64,000 bases of DNA from Augochlora pura (taxonomy: Eukaryota; Arthropoda; Insecta; Hymenoptera; Halictidae), in contig NC_135780.1 in NCBI RefSeq assembly GCF_028453695.1, forward strand, positions 6,386,001 through 6,450,000. The letters run 5' to 3'. Positions within the stretch are counted from its first letter, which is position 1; every line of letters starts with the position of its first letter. Shown piece after piece: positions 12,423 through 25,980 of the stretch. The position numbers and the translations under genes are program-made. Below the pieces are notes generated by a model, which was not told the DNA's origin, did not search any database, and saw only the letters and a program-made list of their open reading frames with translations.

Positions 12423-13232
12423 TATTTTCGGAAATCCTGCGCCTCGAAGAGTTAAAGGAAACATATGCTGATTTTTACCTTTGCAAACAAAACTATATTT
12501 CTCGGTGTCCATGTTCGCAATATGCTCGGGATTGTCATTTTTCTAAAATAGAAATTACATTTTATGAGAACACAGAATGAAGGGTAACAATGGATTAGAT
12601 AAGTAGAAGGTAAACGAATATACAAATGTAAAAATAATGATAAGCAATAGATCCGATACGGAATGTAGATATTTCTTATTGGTGCAGGAAGATAAGAATT
12701 TTCAAATCAGTTACTGGGAGACACATTCGATTAGAATTGTCTGTTGAGATTGCAACGATTTAGAAAATTTATGATGTGCTCGTTTTAAGATGTACTAGAA
12801 AAGGAAAGAACTAAATTTTAATAACTTTTTTCCCTTTATCGATCTACCGATAACGAAATTAAAATTTAATCAATAAAATTATACTAAATAAATGTTTAAT
12901 CAATTAAAGATATGTATACTATACGTATATTAAAAAACAGTGTATTTCTTATAAGAAATATCTTTGGAGGTTGGAACACATGTTCTATGCAGCATTGATG
13001 TCTCCGCAATCTTCAAATTAATCAGCTTTATCAGAGAAATTTAATAGCCAAAAAATATTTTAAAGGTACAGAAATATTGCGGAGGATCTTCTGCTCTTAT
13101 ATCATCCGGAACAAGTTCATTAATTGTTAATAACAACAGGAACGTATGATTCTTACCTCTTTCGCAGTAACGTAAATATAAAGTCCGGCATAAATCATCT
13201 TCCTTAGAAAATGTAAAAACAGCACCAGTGCT

Positions 13233-14183
13233 CACAGCGGCGAAATGCTCAAACTATTAGACAAGATTATTCACGAATGATAATTCTAAGAACTCGGCGG
13301 TCAAACGCAGATGGCGCAACTGTATTAAACCCGTAATGGATGTAGGTAACGAAATCGTCTATTGTTCTCTTCTTACCATTTCATATTATTTATATAGACT
13401 GAACTATGTCAGTGGAATAAATATTATAAATCCTAATCTATACTATTATCGTATATTTCAGTAATATTACTTTTAGTATATTAAGTACTCTACCCCTCAC
13501 TGTATATAAAGAGAGTAATACAATTTTTCGATACCTAAATCCACTACGAGTTTCTGCCGATTGTAGATAATTAACGTCTTCTACTTCATTGACAATTTGT
13601 ATTATTAGTTACGTTTTTGAATTATATTAACACAATCGCATCGGGCTATTTTTCCTTAAATTATCATAGAAATCGGGGTATCTCTATTCATTTCAGGAAA
13701 GCACACTTCTTGCAAAACGAGAATTCTCGTTTCCCGATGCGAATGTGTTAATGAGGTTTCTTCCACATTGTGAATACTAATTCAATTATCAATTTTTCCT
13801 ACATAGTTTTTATATAGTTTACTTATATAAAAACCTCCACAAGTTTAACCTCTTAGGCCCGGCAGGATTTTGCGCAAATATTGTTCTTCGTAACTAAATT
13901 ACCATTTTCTCTTAATATATATTTTTCCCTATATCTATATATAGTATTAATAATATATATTCTTTTCTTAATATATTGTATATATACACTTTCACTTTAA
14001 TCGTTTACTTTAATAAATAATAAAATAATTGAGCACAACACGAAACATTCACGAAAGCCACTATAATGGCGTCTCGCGCCTAAAAGGTTCATACAGCAGC
14101 ACCATCTACATCTTGGTATTATCATCCATGGATAATTTTGGGTAACAGTTTGAGCGTTTCGCCGCTACGTACAATGGCGTTGC
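13233..14183. repeat. Pair of divergent inverted arms of about 90 bp
   Basis: The left arm (about 13233-13325, plus strand) and right arm (about 14095-14183, minus strand) share AGCGGCGAAAYGCTCAAACT, then a diverged stretch with ATTAT and ATGATAAT, and end in AGATGGCGC (left) or AGATGGTGC (right). The arms point inward and are about 770 bp apart, with AT-rich sequence and no gene between them. They could be long terminal inverted repeats of an old DNA element, or an inverted duplication of a regulatory module. Confidence 0.6.
13849..14087. mobile_element. Candidate piggyBac-like MITE (about 239 bp)
   Basis: The left end reads TTAA followed by CCTCTTAGGCCCG. The right end reads CGCGCCTAAAAGG followed by TTCA, one base from TTAA. 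The two ends are inverted and match at 13 of about 15 positions. Termini beginning CCY next to TTAA are typical of the piggyBac superfamily. The interior is AT-rich without an open frame, so this would be a short non-autonomous element. It lies inside the larger inverted-arm structure. Confidence 0.45.
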
Positions 14184-16577
14184 TGGACATGAAATAAACT
14201 GTTTGTTTATTTCTTTTATTCGTAAAAGAACGTTTTATGTCGAGTCCAACAATAAGCAATCGTTTTTAACATAAGTTGTTTGTTAAAAACATGTACGAGC
14301 ATTTCTGTATCCTCGAAATGTTTTTCCTTGGCCCTCGATTACAACATAAAAATAAAATTGTATGGTAAGTATTGAATACTTACAGTGTTCTACGAAATTA
14401 GTATTTTCTAGCTGAAATAATAAGAAAATTGATATATCAGAGAAAGAGTTTTAAGTTTATCGGTGTAAAGAGAAAATTCTTGTATTCATTGTGAGAGATA
14501 AACGTTGTCAGGCGATTTTCGTTTTATCAGTGCTTCCCTTGGGTGATGCTCTTGTCTCGTACACAAATAATTCGTGTGCAGTTGTGTTCAACATCAATGA
14601 CCTACGACAACATATATAAACATACTTGTAGGTTGAATATTTATAATTATGTAAAATCGTTAATCCTTATCTTAATTTTAATCTTAATTTTTTACTTTTA
14701 GTACATGGTACTACATTACCATGGTTAATATATGGATAGTTTACATTATTGAGGAGGAACAGCGTTCTGCTTATGTTATTTTGAAAGTACTTGAAAACGT
14801 CTTCGTTATTTGATATAGAATATAAATACCGCACGCCATAACTAATGTGAAAGCCAACTATTGTCCGCTTATCGTGAATAGATGTCCCTTCGAATGGGAA
14901 ACCAAGGATGGATGAACGGAAATAGAAACGATAAGTCGTAACACGTTGCTAATTTTATGCACTTTTTTCAGAGTTCATAGCATTGTAAAATAAGCAATTT
15001 TGTATGGTTTTCTTCTGCTATCATTTGAAGTGATGGAAAATGGTCGGACCAACATTAATCGGTTTTTAAGAGCCAACAGTCTGCGGCTGTTCGAGTAATC
15101 TTAACTTCTTTGTTGCCGTTCCTCTCGGCGATTTAAATATCTATAATTACTCGATGCTGAAGTCTAGTAAATGCAATTGCAAACTTTTCCATCGCAGCTG
15201 ACTTTATCTGCTCTGCAATGCAGAATAAATAAACTTTCTTACACAATAACTTATAATAATAGTTAGAGTCTATAAAAAAGAAGGAGAAATGATTTTGCGT
15301 ATAAATCATTTCCAAATTATACTTTAATTATTTCATTAAAAATGTATAATAAACATCGTGCTTTAGGTATGATTTTACGGCTTTATTCTAAGGTTCGCTA
15401 TTAGCGCAAAACATGGTGTTACACAATTCATTCATCGCAAAATAATCAATGCCCGTTGACTGATCTATGTGACCCGTTTATTAACCCTTCATTTTTAAAA
15501 CGGTACTAATGCCAGCGAGATTAGGTTGCTGCACAAGTATTGTCATTCGAAACGCGCGAATCGAACCAATTCACAACTTTCTAGATACTTCGAGCAATGC
15601 TTTTAACTTATCGCTTTTTCAGGGACGAGGAAAATGTAATTTTGCAATAAAAAGAGAACTCGCGCATTGTCTGCGATAACGGAGGATTATTGATGTCCAC
15701 AGAAGGAAATACGAAGTGTTTAATAAAATCATACTTCGTTCATAAAATCTATAGTTAATTATAGATTTTATAATTTAAAAAAAAAAGAAATTCAAAATTG
15801 CACTGTCCAAAATAAAATGTTGACAACGAAAACAAATTTCGTACTGGTCATCGGACTCACAAAGCTCGGTAATCAGCTGTCGAATTTTAGAACAGAGAAA
15901 GAGTTAAGAGCTCATTGTCCTTGCGATCCGACGAGATCTATCTATCGGCATCGATCGTATCGCGGCTGATTTGGACGCGCACGTATCAGATGCGAAAGCC
16001 GTGTCCGGTTTATCTTGACGTTTCCAAAGTTATTTCTTCATACTCGAGGGGATCGGTTTAGGAGAAGTTTGGTCCGTCACGAACCGCTATCACAATTACC
16101 TAATTAGATGAAACGGGGGCGTGAAAAGTGCATTCGCGGTGCGCGTGCACTCGGCCTGCGAGCAAAAGCGATGAATCAAAGAACATGAGCGGGAAGCGAT
16201 AAAACTTGGTCCCCGCCAATGGAAGAAAAGCGGGATATACTTTTCTACGCGTGATCGACGGGAAAAGATCGATAAGCATCGGTTGCGGCGTCCGTGTCTA
16301 CACTCGTCCGAGTCCATCGAATGGCTCAGTTGTCGCTCGTACCTCGAAGAGCATTAACGGCTCGCCAGGTTGTTTTCATTTACGCCGGTGGTCGTCGCTA
16401 ATTACCAGCGCTGCTAAACTTAAACATTTAATTCTTCTTTGATCGCTTTTTCCGAATTCGCTCAGTTTTTCCTATCTTTATTTTCTTTCGTCAAACGTTC
16501 CAGCAAACGCCGACAGAAAACAAGAAACTTGGAGAGAAATATGAGACAGTAGAACGTCCTACAAAGAAAGTGTAAAC

Positions 16578-19500
16578 ATGAGCGTAACCACCGAAAAGTG
16601 CGGTGCCGATGAGAAATTTAGCGAGGACGCGATGGCTGACAAGAAACGCGGTAGGTGTCATTCATGTTTTTATTGTTGTAAATTAAAGCAGTTTTTCCAA
16701 ATTATACATTTTTCTAATAGTGTAGAAAATATTTTATTGTCTTGTAGATATAGGGGCCATGGATCTAGGAGAACTGAAACTACGAGAAATAATCAGCGAT
16801 GAGTTTCAAGGGCACATGAAGGTACACGATCTCAGATTTTTTAATACAACAATTGTTCGAATATTCTTATTACCGTTATTTTATATATTTACTTCTTTTT
16901 TTATTTCTGCTGTTTTAGAGTTTCCCTAATTGCTTTTTTCGTGACTGCATAAATTCCACAATTTAGTCTTTAGTTCGTATCCGAATAGATGATTCAATTT
17001 AATTGTTTTCACAGGAAATGCGAGAAGAAATGACGGAGCTCTTCGACAACCGAATAGTCAATATGGCAACAGACATTTTACAGAAGATGGAAACAGTGAA
17101 ATCCAGCGGCTCTAAAGATCCAAGCGAAGCTGCGAAATACTGCAACAGGATGTAAGTGCTCAATTTTTCTCTTTAAATGTTTAAAAATTGTTTCGATTAT
17201 TTTAGAAGCGTTTCTTCCTATTTGCTTCCAAACATAATCGTTCGGCTTCCCTCTATCTCAAACGATCATTTCAAACATATTCATCGGCACACAATTACGT
17301 ACAATTTGAACGCACGTGAATGATTTCTATCGAAAAGTAGTGGTATAACAAATTTAAAATTAACGAACCGCGTGTACACGCGTCGAATTGCAAATTAGTT
17401 TGAAGATGATCTCGGTAGGCGTGCACTTAACCGCTTTGACCCGAATTGAGAAATCTGCTTACGATTCTCCGTGACGATTCTATACAACGTGCAATAAGCA
17501 ACAAATATTTGACTATAATAAGAAAACGCAAAATTGTTGCCTTTTCGAAATGTAAAAACAGTATCGCGCGAAGACAAAAGAAAAAAACAACCGAGTACAT
17601 GTATATTCTATTGTAGTTATTATTGTTTTATTACATAAAAGCTGATAACTTTTGAACATTCGTTACGCGAACGTAATGTAATGACATTACAGTGACATCG
17701 GGACAAGATGTACCGAACGAAGTTTAAGTACACGTGCACTCGGACGGTAGTAGCCAAGACTGTGTATTGTATGATACCAAACACAGCGATAACGAACACT
17801 AACATTCCATAATAGCTTAGCGATTACAAGCGAATCGTATTCTGTAAATACATATTTCGTAATTTTGAGTTTCAGAATTTTTCAGATTTATGAACAATTT
17901 GATACGCGAATAAACATTTAAATTTTATTTCAATCGAGATATGAATGTACTTTTAAATAAAAATGTATTTTAATCGAAAGCCCGATTGAATAATAGTACC
18001 ATAGTCGATATTAATTATTAATTTGTAATTGTATGTGGCTAAAAGAATTTTAATTACAAATAATACTGAATGTGTATTGTGACGCATATTATACTTTCAT
18101 AGCAAACCATCGAAGGAAGACATTCTACCAAGGAAACAGTTCCTCCCAAGGAATTCCATGCTGACCGACCTTTACGAAATCCAACATATTCGAACAATGT
18201 ACAACGTTATCGTAACAGTGTTGATAATCCTCTTGGTACACACTGCTATTTACGATATACGGACCACGGGATCGTAAGTATAGGCATTCATATTGTTTTT
18301 ATCGTACAACCCGTGAAAAGTCGCAAAATAAAAATAAAGAATTTAAAATCGACTAAATTTAAAAGCAACTAAAAAGGAACTAATTTTATTGAAGCTCGCG
18401 TTATATTTTCTACTTAAACTAAAGATTACAATAGACACTTCCAATCCAAAGGAGCTCTAACACCTTACCCAATTGTTGGCTCGCTACTTCAATCTAAGGC
18501 AATTTATTCATTTCTAAACTCGCATAACTTCAACCGTCGTTACGTTATATCAACGCCGGGCCTCTATTTCAGTTAGTTAAGAAAATATTTTGATAAATAT
18601 ATAGCACACCGTTTCAAATCATGAAACCGTGTTTCTTTTTAAAGAAGTCTCTTTAATTTCTATCTTGAAAAGCTACTTGTTCAAATTACAAAAAAATACT
18701 GAAAAAAGACTGAAGAATTGTAGGAATATTTTTTGCGTAAGATAATACTGCGATATAAAAGCTAAGAATTGTCATTTCAGACCGAATTTTGCCATCGGCA
18801 CCATAAAGAGGGGTTTCGGAAAACTTCCGGTAGTGCTCTTCGTGTGGACACTGATGACGTGTTCGACGTTCGGAGTTTACGCGGCCTTTTGCTTTTGGGC
18901 CACTCAACGTGAACAACGGCCACCAAAATGTAAGTTCAAAAAGCAACAAATCGTTGCAAAATAAAAGAAAATATAAAAACGCTACGAACTTAGTCCCCAA
19001 ACCAGTACATTATTCGCACGCCACTTAATAAATGTCCTTTGCAGCGTTTTCAAGGAAAATTTGGGACTACGGATGGTTAACAGCCTTGATCCTCTACAAC
19101 ATCGTTTTCATCGTATTGCCGACGAAAGCTGTTCTCAAAGAAGATTTGCCCGTTGCGTCCAGTATGATTGTACTTATGGAGCTGGTACGTAACTCAGACT
19201 TGTCAATGTACGGCAAAGGATTAATTGACCCCTTCATTTTAATTTAATTTAATCTAATTCAATTTGTATCGCAGAATTTTTTAATTGATAATTATTTTCT
19301 TGAATTCTGTCCAGACTCGAATGCTAATGAAAATATACGCCTTCGTGAGAAGCGTGGCGCCGAGATTCTTAACGTACAAATCTCATTCTGAAATGGAAAC
19401 GGTCAAACCGCCGAACTTCTCCAAGTTCTTTTATTTCATGTTCGTACCAACTTTGGTCTACCAAGACAGTTATCCCAGGTAAATCGCATTTTAATTAAAA

Positions 19501-21125
19501 AATATAATTTCTTAATTCACAGCCATAGACAAGTGTTTTAAAAACCGATACGAACATTTCCAAAGTGTGTCGATAACAGATTAGATTTGCGTTTCGACAA
19601 GTGTGCATGGACAGTGATTGATCAAATCATTGTAGATCTCGTGATATTGTTTATTAGTTATGCGAAAGTTCGTCTTTCTTCGATGGTCATTGGTCGAGTA
19701 TCGTTCTGAAGAACTGCAAGCAAAGTACAACGATCATATTACGAAGTTTATAATGTTATCGACATTGATAGGAATGTTTAAAAATACTGATGTGCTCGAT
19801 AAAAACGTCCGAGTATCGAAATCTATTCGTATTTTCAATTTGCCTGGTCTTTTCATACTGCGCTTCTTCTTTTTCAGAGCAAAAACGATCCGATGGAAAG
19901 TAGTACTAGCAAATTTCGCTGAGGTAACGGTGGTCATATTTTGCGTGGCATTGATGTACGAGCGTCTATTGGAGCCGAATTTCAAAAACTTTGGGGCCCA
20001 GCCTGTAGAATGGGGAATGATGATACTCAATATTCTTAGCGCCATGTTCCCCGGTACCATGATGTTCGTTTGCGGCTTTTACTGTCTGCTGCACTCATGG
20101 ATGAACGCCTTCGCCGAATTACTGCGATTCGGTGATAAAATGTTCTACAAAGTGAGTGAACTACTGACGAGTTTAGAAAGCGAAAATAGACCAGACGTAA
20201 AATGTAAAATTACATAGGAACGATCCTTTTCTCAGCGTGAAATTTCAGTAAACTAACTTTCGTTTTCTGATAATCACAGTAAGTTAAAAATAATGCAACA
20301 ATATTCTTTTTAAACTCGTTAAAATTTAAATTCCACAGTCTAGTAATAAAAAAGATCCTAATTGAACTTTATGAATGCGTTACGTCTGGTAAAAGGGAGA
20401 AGTGAAAGGAACAATTTACTCACATTGAACGGTTAAAAAATGCTAGGCGCAAAATTGTCCGTATCATTCGCCTTCAATTTTCTAAGAAAAGAATGACCAA
20501 TATTTGTCATAGACAAGGAAAAAAAATAGTACACTATCACAGCCAATGAGTAACGACGGCGGAACTTCCACGGTGAAAATACCACAGCGTGAGTCACCGA
20601 AGTCGTAACACGGCATCGTATCCTTTCGTCATCGGTCTCCTCCAATCCGTTCGCAACATTTCCAAGTTCCGAGCAACTTTAATGAATTAACTGATTGTGT
20701 TTCAGGACTGGTGGAACTCGAGAACTTATTACACATACTACCGCACCTGGAACATCGTGGTGCACGACTGGCTGTACGCCTACATCTACAAGGACATGTA
20801 CGAGATCGTGACGAAGCGGAACAAGATGCTGTCGATGGTCACGGTGTTTTCGATCTCCGCGATCTTCCACGAATACATCCTGTCTTTCACCTTCCGGTTC
20901 TTCTATCCGGTGATGCTGTCGCTGTTCGGCGGCGTCGGTATGTTCATTCTGTTCGTGTTGAAATCGCACGGGAACATCTTCTTTTGGTTCACGCTGTTCG
21001 TGGGCAACGGGGTGATGTCGAGCTTGTACTGCATGGAGCATTACGCCAGAATCAACTGTCCTCCAACGCGTGACGATTTCCTGGACTATATGATCCCGAG
21101 GACCTGGACGTGTCTTTTCCAGTGA
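16578..21125 (+). CDS. SOAT: Sterol O-acyltransferase (ACAT), complete, 9 coding exons
   Basis: Membrane-bound O-acyltransferase of the endoplasmic reticulum that transfers a fatty acyl group from acyl-CoA to a sterol or other alcohol, forming storage esters. Coding exons are 16578-16650, 16748-16821, 17015-17151, 18103-18273, 18781-18929, 19045-19184, 19315-19478, 19878-20151 and 20706-21125. All introns are GT-AG, all joins are in phase, and the product is 533 aa (human SOAT1 is 550). Diagnostic motifs are the MBOAT/ACAT signature FYKDWWN (392-398, split by the last intron), the catalytic His449 in FHEYIL, and PTLVYQDSYPR near 300. Several hydrophobic segments follow a polar N-terminus of about 110 aa. 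The introns, the longest being 17152-18102, hold nothing recognisable. AATAAA signals lie at 21268 and 21283. Substrate preference (sterol or another alcohol) cannot be told from sequence. The start is the first ATG of the first recognisable coding exon. Confidence 0.93.
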
Positions 21126-21267
21126 CCGATCAATTAAGGAGGAAACAGTTGCCAAATAATACAGGCGGGATAGAAAACCTGCGATTGGAAATGATACATA
21201 TGTTCCGGATCACTTGTCCAAGCCAAGGAACCAAGTTCTCGCTATAGTCAGTGTAGGGGCCCGCGTA

Positions 21268-21288
21268 ATAAACGTGATCACAAATAAA
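21268..21288 (+). terminator. Candidate polyadenylation signals of SOAT
   Basis: Two AATAAA hexamers (21268-21273 and 21283-21288) lie about 150 bp after the SOAT stop codon. Which of them is used cannot be told from sequence. Confidence 0.4.
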
Positions 21289-24200
21289 TGACCGTATTAG
21301 ATTAGATCTTCGCGAAAAGAGACTAGTTCTACAATGGGTCACGCGGATGTCGAAAATTATTAACGTACCCGCAACATTGTTCGACGAAAATGAATGGATA
21401 GCTGATTTTTTTTCTTGGTCTGTATTTTTACCACCCTCCTCCAATTGCGTCGTAAATCGAACGACTCGAAGTAACGCGCTCGACGGTTCTCCAAAAGACA
21501 TAGTTATTTTATTATCAAGGCTTACATGCTTGTCTCAAGGATTCGGCGTGTTTTCCAAGACACTCGTCGTCGATAAAGATATAATCAGTTATGTATATAG
21601 ATCTTTTCTCTATACATCTCGATACGTAAATGTACATACACGCGCTAATACGGTTATACATTTATACAAAAATTATTCTCCTTTCATAGATTTGTATTTC
21701 TCGCAAGTGTCGTAGAGGAATCAACGTATTCTGTGCGCTGTATAATCGTAGCCCGCCGGATTCGAGGACATATTCTGACGCCGGGAACTACTCGCGCGAG
21801 CTCGCAAACAATCGAAATCGCGCGGACGTTTTATAGAGCGCACAGAGCAGGGTTCGACAAGTTCGCTCGAAAAATTGTATACTAGGCAGCTTCCCTCGCG
21901 AAAGAGGAAGCCGTGACAGTGAAGGATTCGAACTCTTTTTTTTAACACTATGATAACATCGTTTTCATCGTTTCCCAATCGTTTTTTTTTTACAGTCGGC
22001 CTGGCAGATTTCGCAGATAAATCTTTTGAAGGAAATTCCTTGCACGCAAATGGTCAAAAGAGACGGAACCGAGTAGCCTCTCGCGCGCGTTTTGTCATTC
22101 GTGAACGTTTCTCGTTTTCGTAGCAGCACCGTTTACCAGCGTGAACACGTCCTCTTCCTTCGCTCTATATGTACACGTTTCTCGTCGGCATTGAAAAAAT
22201 AAACCGTATTCTTCTTCCCGCCGAAGAGTACTGGACAATTCTTTCTCGAAGAAATGCGTACTCTTTATTCACACGCGTCTACGAATCCTCGTCGAAGCAA
22301 AGATATTGTCGCAGCAATGTACCGGCACCCCGCTTGAAAAATACAATTTTCACACTGTACAGTATACGATCGCACATGGAAAGTTAAGTATGCATCGCGT
22401 GCCGATAGCAAATCGTTCTGTTTCCTCTAACATTACGAATAGACAATGGACGAATAAACTCGTCCAGTGTCCGTCTCTCTGCAACCTCGCTCGAACCTTT
22501 CGTCGGAACATTTCTCGCACAATTTGTACAAAGAGCATTCGCTCCCGCAACGTTGAAACTTAAATCCTTTGCAGTAGCTGCGACATTAAAATACATCCAT
22601 TTAAAAGTAATGAAAAGGTCAATTGATTCTAACATTTTTTTAGACACTGTAAAATATTCGCTCTCTATAATTTGCTAATTCAAATTGTATCGAATATGAA
22701 AGTACTGATTTTATTATACAAATGTTTTTAAAATTCGAATCGAAACAATATTTTTTATTAGAGATTTTAATTAATATTTTTCAATAGAGAAGAAATAAAT
22801 TTCAATGGACAAACTCGCATTACAGTGCAAAGGATTAAAGTTCCGTCTTTTGCAAATTCGTCTCGTAGTCGCATCTATCACTCACGCGGCGTTTCTTCGC
22901 AATTTCCTTGTTCACATTTTAGCACGCATTAATATGCTAAGAGAAACATCGTTTACGTGAAACAAACGCAACTTCCCCATTCCCGTAAGCTCAATATTTT
23001 CGTTGCGACGTGTTCTCCTATCGAAATCTCTTCGGTCCTATCGGAGTTCCTGTCTCTCGAAGCAATCACGCGAGGAACACAAAGGTCACGGTATTCCAAG
23101 CGAAGATTAACCCGTTGCCTTACGATCGCGAGTTTTATTGAATCTTGCACTTCTGACGGCAGTAATAGTATTCGTAGGGGTTAATGGAACTCGAGAATGA
23201 ACGACGGGAAGCAGTTATTCCGTGGATATTCAGTTTTTCATCAAATTTCGTACGTTCCTGTAATAAGAGATAGTTGATGAGTGACATGTATTAGATGATG
23301 AATTCGGAAAGAATAAATTTCACGTGTACAAAGATTCCATATGTATTAAAAATTACATTTTCTTTATATTTAGAATCGGTAAATATATATTAAATCCGAA
23401 TATCCAAAGAAATAACCAATTTCCTTAAACTATAAATCGTTACTCCATTTCGAGTCCCATTAACCGCTAAGTTTGTACTTTTAAACTGTTTGTACAATCC
23501 GACAAGGAATATAGCTCCTTGATTGTTTCCATTAAACAATACCTTCGATAAACAACTGAAAGTAACTTCATCAGCAATTATTTCACGAAATAATTGATAG
23601 CCTAATCTCTTGATCATTACGAAGACATCGATATTCTTAATTGTAAACTCTTATTATGTTATTAAATCGATACACGTGGAAATAGCGGTTTATTAAAGAT
23701 TCCCTCGATATGTAAAACGACTTAATCCATTTCTCATCAAATTTTAACATTCGCTTCTGATAAAATCGTGAACAGGTGTTTCTAATATTAAGTTATCTGT
23801 CATCGAGCGGATTAGCGAGAAGATACCACTGAGTTTAAAGTGTATTGCCACGTTTAGGAAAACAGCGAATTGCTCGTTAATACACCAACTATTAATGAAC
23901 ATTGTTCAGTGTCAATAGAATGCAGCGATGACGGCAATAGAAAAATGTAGAACAGTTTAATAACACATCTGTTTTCACTAGAATAAATTCGATGATCACA
24001 AAATATTTTCTGTTACATAGCCTGACATAATGGAAAAAGAAACAAAGGTTCGATGAGCAACGACGTAGCGTATGTACAATATGTAACGAGCAACTGCATA
24101 AAAGCCAAACGAATACGTTTTATTATTTTAGAAACGTTTCTTTTGGCGATTTTCTCTTTCAGATCGAACGAGATCAAACTTATTAATAAATATTTTTCAT

Positions 24201-25980
24201 GCTTCGCACACAGTCAGCTATTCGTGGTAGACACAGCCATTAGACAAGATCATAAGGCAACGGATTAATAATCGATTCCCACGCGACGAAGTATTTTATT
24301 TGAGGATCGATCGAGGATTAACGTAACAAAATAATCGCACGTGTTGTTGATCGTTTACATGAAACTGGAGATCGATTTTAGTTCATTGTACATACATACA
24401 TCGTTGAAGAATGATGCCACTAAAATGAACAACGAAAGAGGATGTTAGAATAGCAAGGTGAGAATAAAAGGACTCGACGATTGCTTCTCTTTTTCTCGAA
24501 CACTACGCGCGAAAATTTCCATGTACAGCTTCGAACTCGGCCGAATTAATGCGAATTGGACGAACTTTAATGTATTTTCTTCTCGACAATTTTATTTTTC
24601 TCCTTATCGTCTTGTTCGCGTGAAATTAATCAAGGAATACTTCATATATTAACGTCGCACGTACACGTCGCGGTGTCCTTACAAGTATTGTCCAACGCGT
24701 TTTCAATAGAAAATAACTCGTGTCTATATATTTATCTCTCGCAAGTCCATTCTACTATTTTTTTCTCGCTCGTTCTCTCTCCCCCGGTTCCCACCCTTTC
24801 GTCTCCTTAAAAATCTAGAAACAAACGTTTTATTGCTAACCTCGAGTCCTTGTTTCGCGAGAAAACGAACTGATATATATATAATATATGTATAAGAAGA
24901 AATCGCTTTGATACACTGTGGCGTTCAAATATTATATATCCATCTCTGCGAACGACCATTACAATGGAACCATCATTCTCTGCGTACAGGAAGAGTTGAA
25001 CTTAACTCAATGTTAAATTCAGTGTGAAATTCGCGAACGACGTTATTACTCTGTTAGGACATCCCAGAAAAATCGCTAAGTCTCTGTACAGGGTGTCCTC
25101 TATGAACGGTTCGTTAATTGAAACCGGTTCCCGGGAATAAAAATGAAATGCTTGCTTGGATCAGAACATGTGGCATAACTGTAAAATAGGATATATTATC
25201 GTGAAATGCATTAATTATATTCGAATCAAAATTTCTCTCTAAATAAATAAGTTCCCGCTAGTTTTTGTTAACCGAACACCGATGCTCTAAAAATGATCTA
25301 TATTTTACTGTTTTAACACTGCAAGATGGAACGATTCGCGAGCGATTTCTCAGAATCCAATGGGTGATATAGAAAAAGTTTTCTCGCTAAGATGACGTTC
25401 TTCAAAGATGTATTATCATTTCGACTGATAAAACCGTCTCTTTTGTACAAGCTACATTTTTTTTACAACAAAGATATACAAGCCGGTGATAATATTTCAA
25501 AGAATCCGTAACGTTGGTAACATAGCTTAAAAACGTTCGTAAAAAAGAATTCATTTTTCTATATTAATAGTGGCTCCTCCAAGACGCGCGACCTTGCAAC
25601 GTTCCTCTCGGTCAACGTTAATCCAATAAAATTCGACCGGCCGATTCCTAACGTCTCCGACTCCTCGAATTCGCAACATTCAATTCGCTAATAAAAAGTA
25701 AAGAGGTAGAACGTCCCGCTGAAGTGTACACAACTCCTCCGAGGATCATTCGACTAATTTCTATCAGTGTCTCGCGAGCGATCAGCCTTATGGTACCTGC
25801 TGGGGAAACTCTATACGGTACCGGTGCGAGGTGACACGCGCGCGCCGCGTGTACGCGCTCGAAGAACACTGATCCGCGCGGAAAGGCAGCATTACTCACC
25901 AAGCTTTGCAGGACACCCTGCGCCCTGTGCAACGCGTGCGTGATTCGCGGATAAAATTAAATCTAGAGTTTCAGTAACCT
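21289..25980. other. Intergenic region between SOAT and MED1 3' ends
   Basis: The two genes converge here, so part of this 4.7 kb must be MED1 3' UTR. I found no other gene. Open frames on both strands are short and lack motifs. A sequence CAGGGTGTCC at about 25090 resembles the terminal motif of a common insect DNA repeat. Sequence just after the MED1 stop (25.56-25.95 kb) is moderately GC-rich. Confidence 0.55.

Larger units (their letters stand above)
11651..16577. other. Non-coding stretch upstream of SOAT
   Basis: AT-rich sequence with no supported exon. It contains a (TA)n run near 11820-11834, the inverted repeats and MITE-like element at 12.28-14.18 kb (listed separately), and a moderately GC-rich block at 15.9-16.4 kb that may belong to the SOAT promoter. 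Short open frames (for example 13041-13235 and 15133-15315 on the minus strand) have no recognisable content. Confidence 0.55.

Noticed and set aside
20679..21155. His/Glu-rich minus-strand open frame of 158 aa, and a plus-frame ORF at 20711-21073
   Set aside because: Both are out-of-frame shadows of the last SOAT exon, which carries the catalytic His and the DWWN motif in the true frame.
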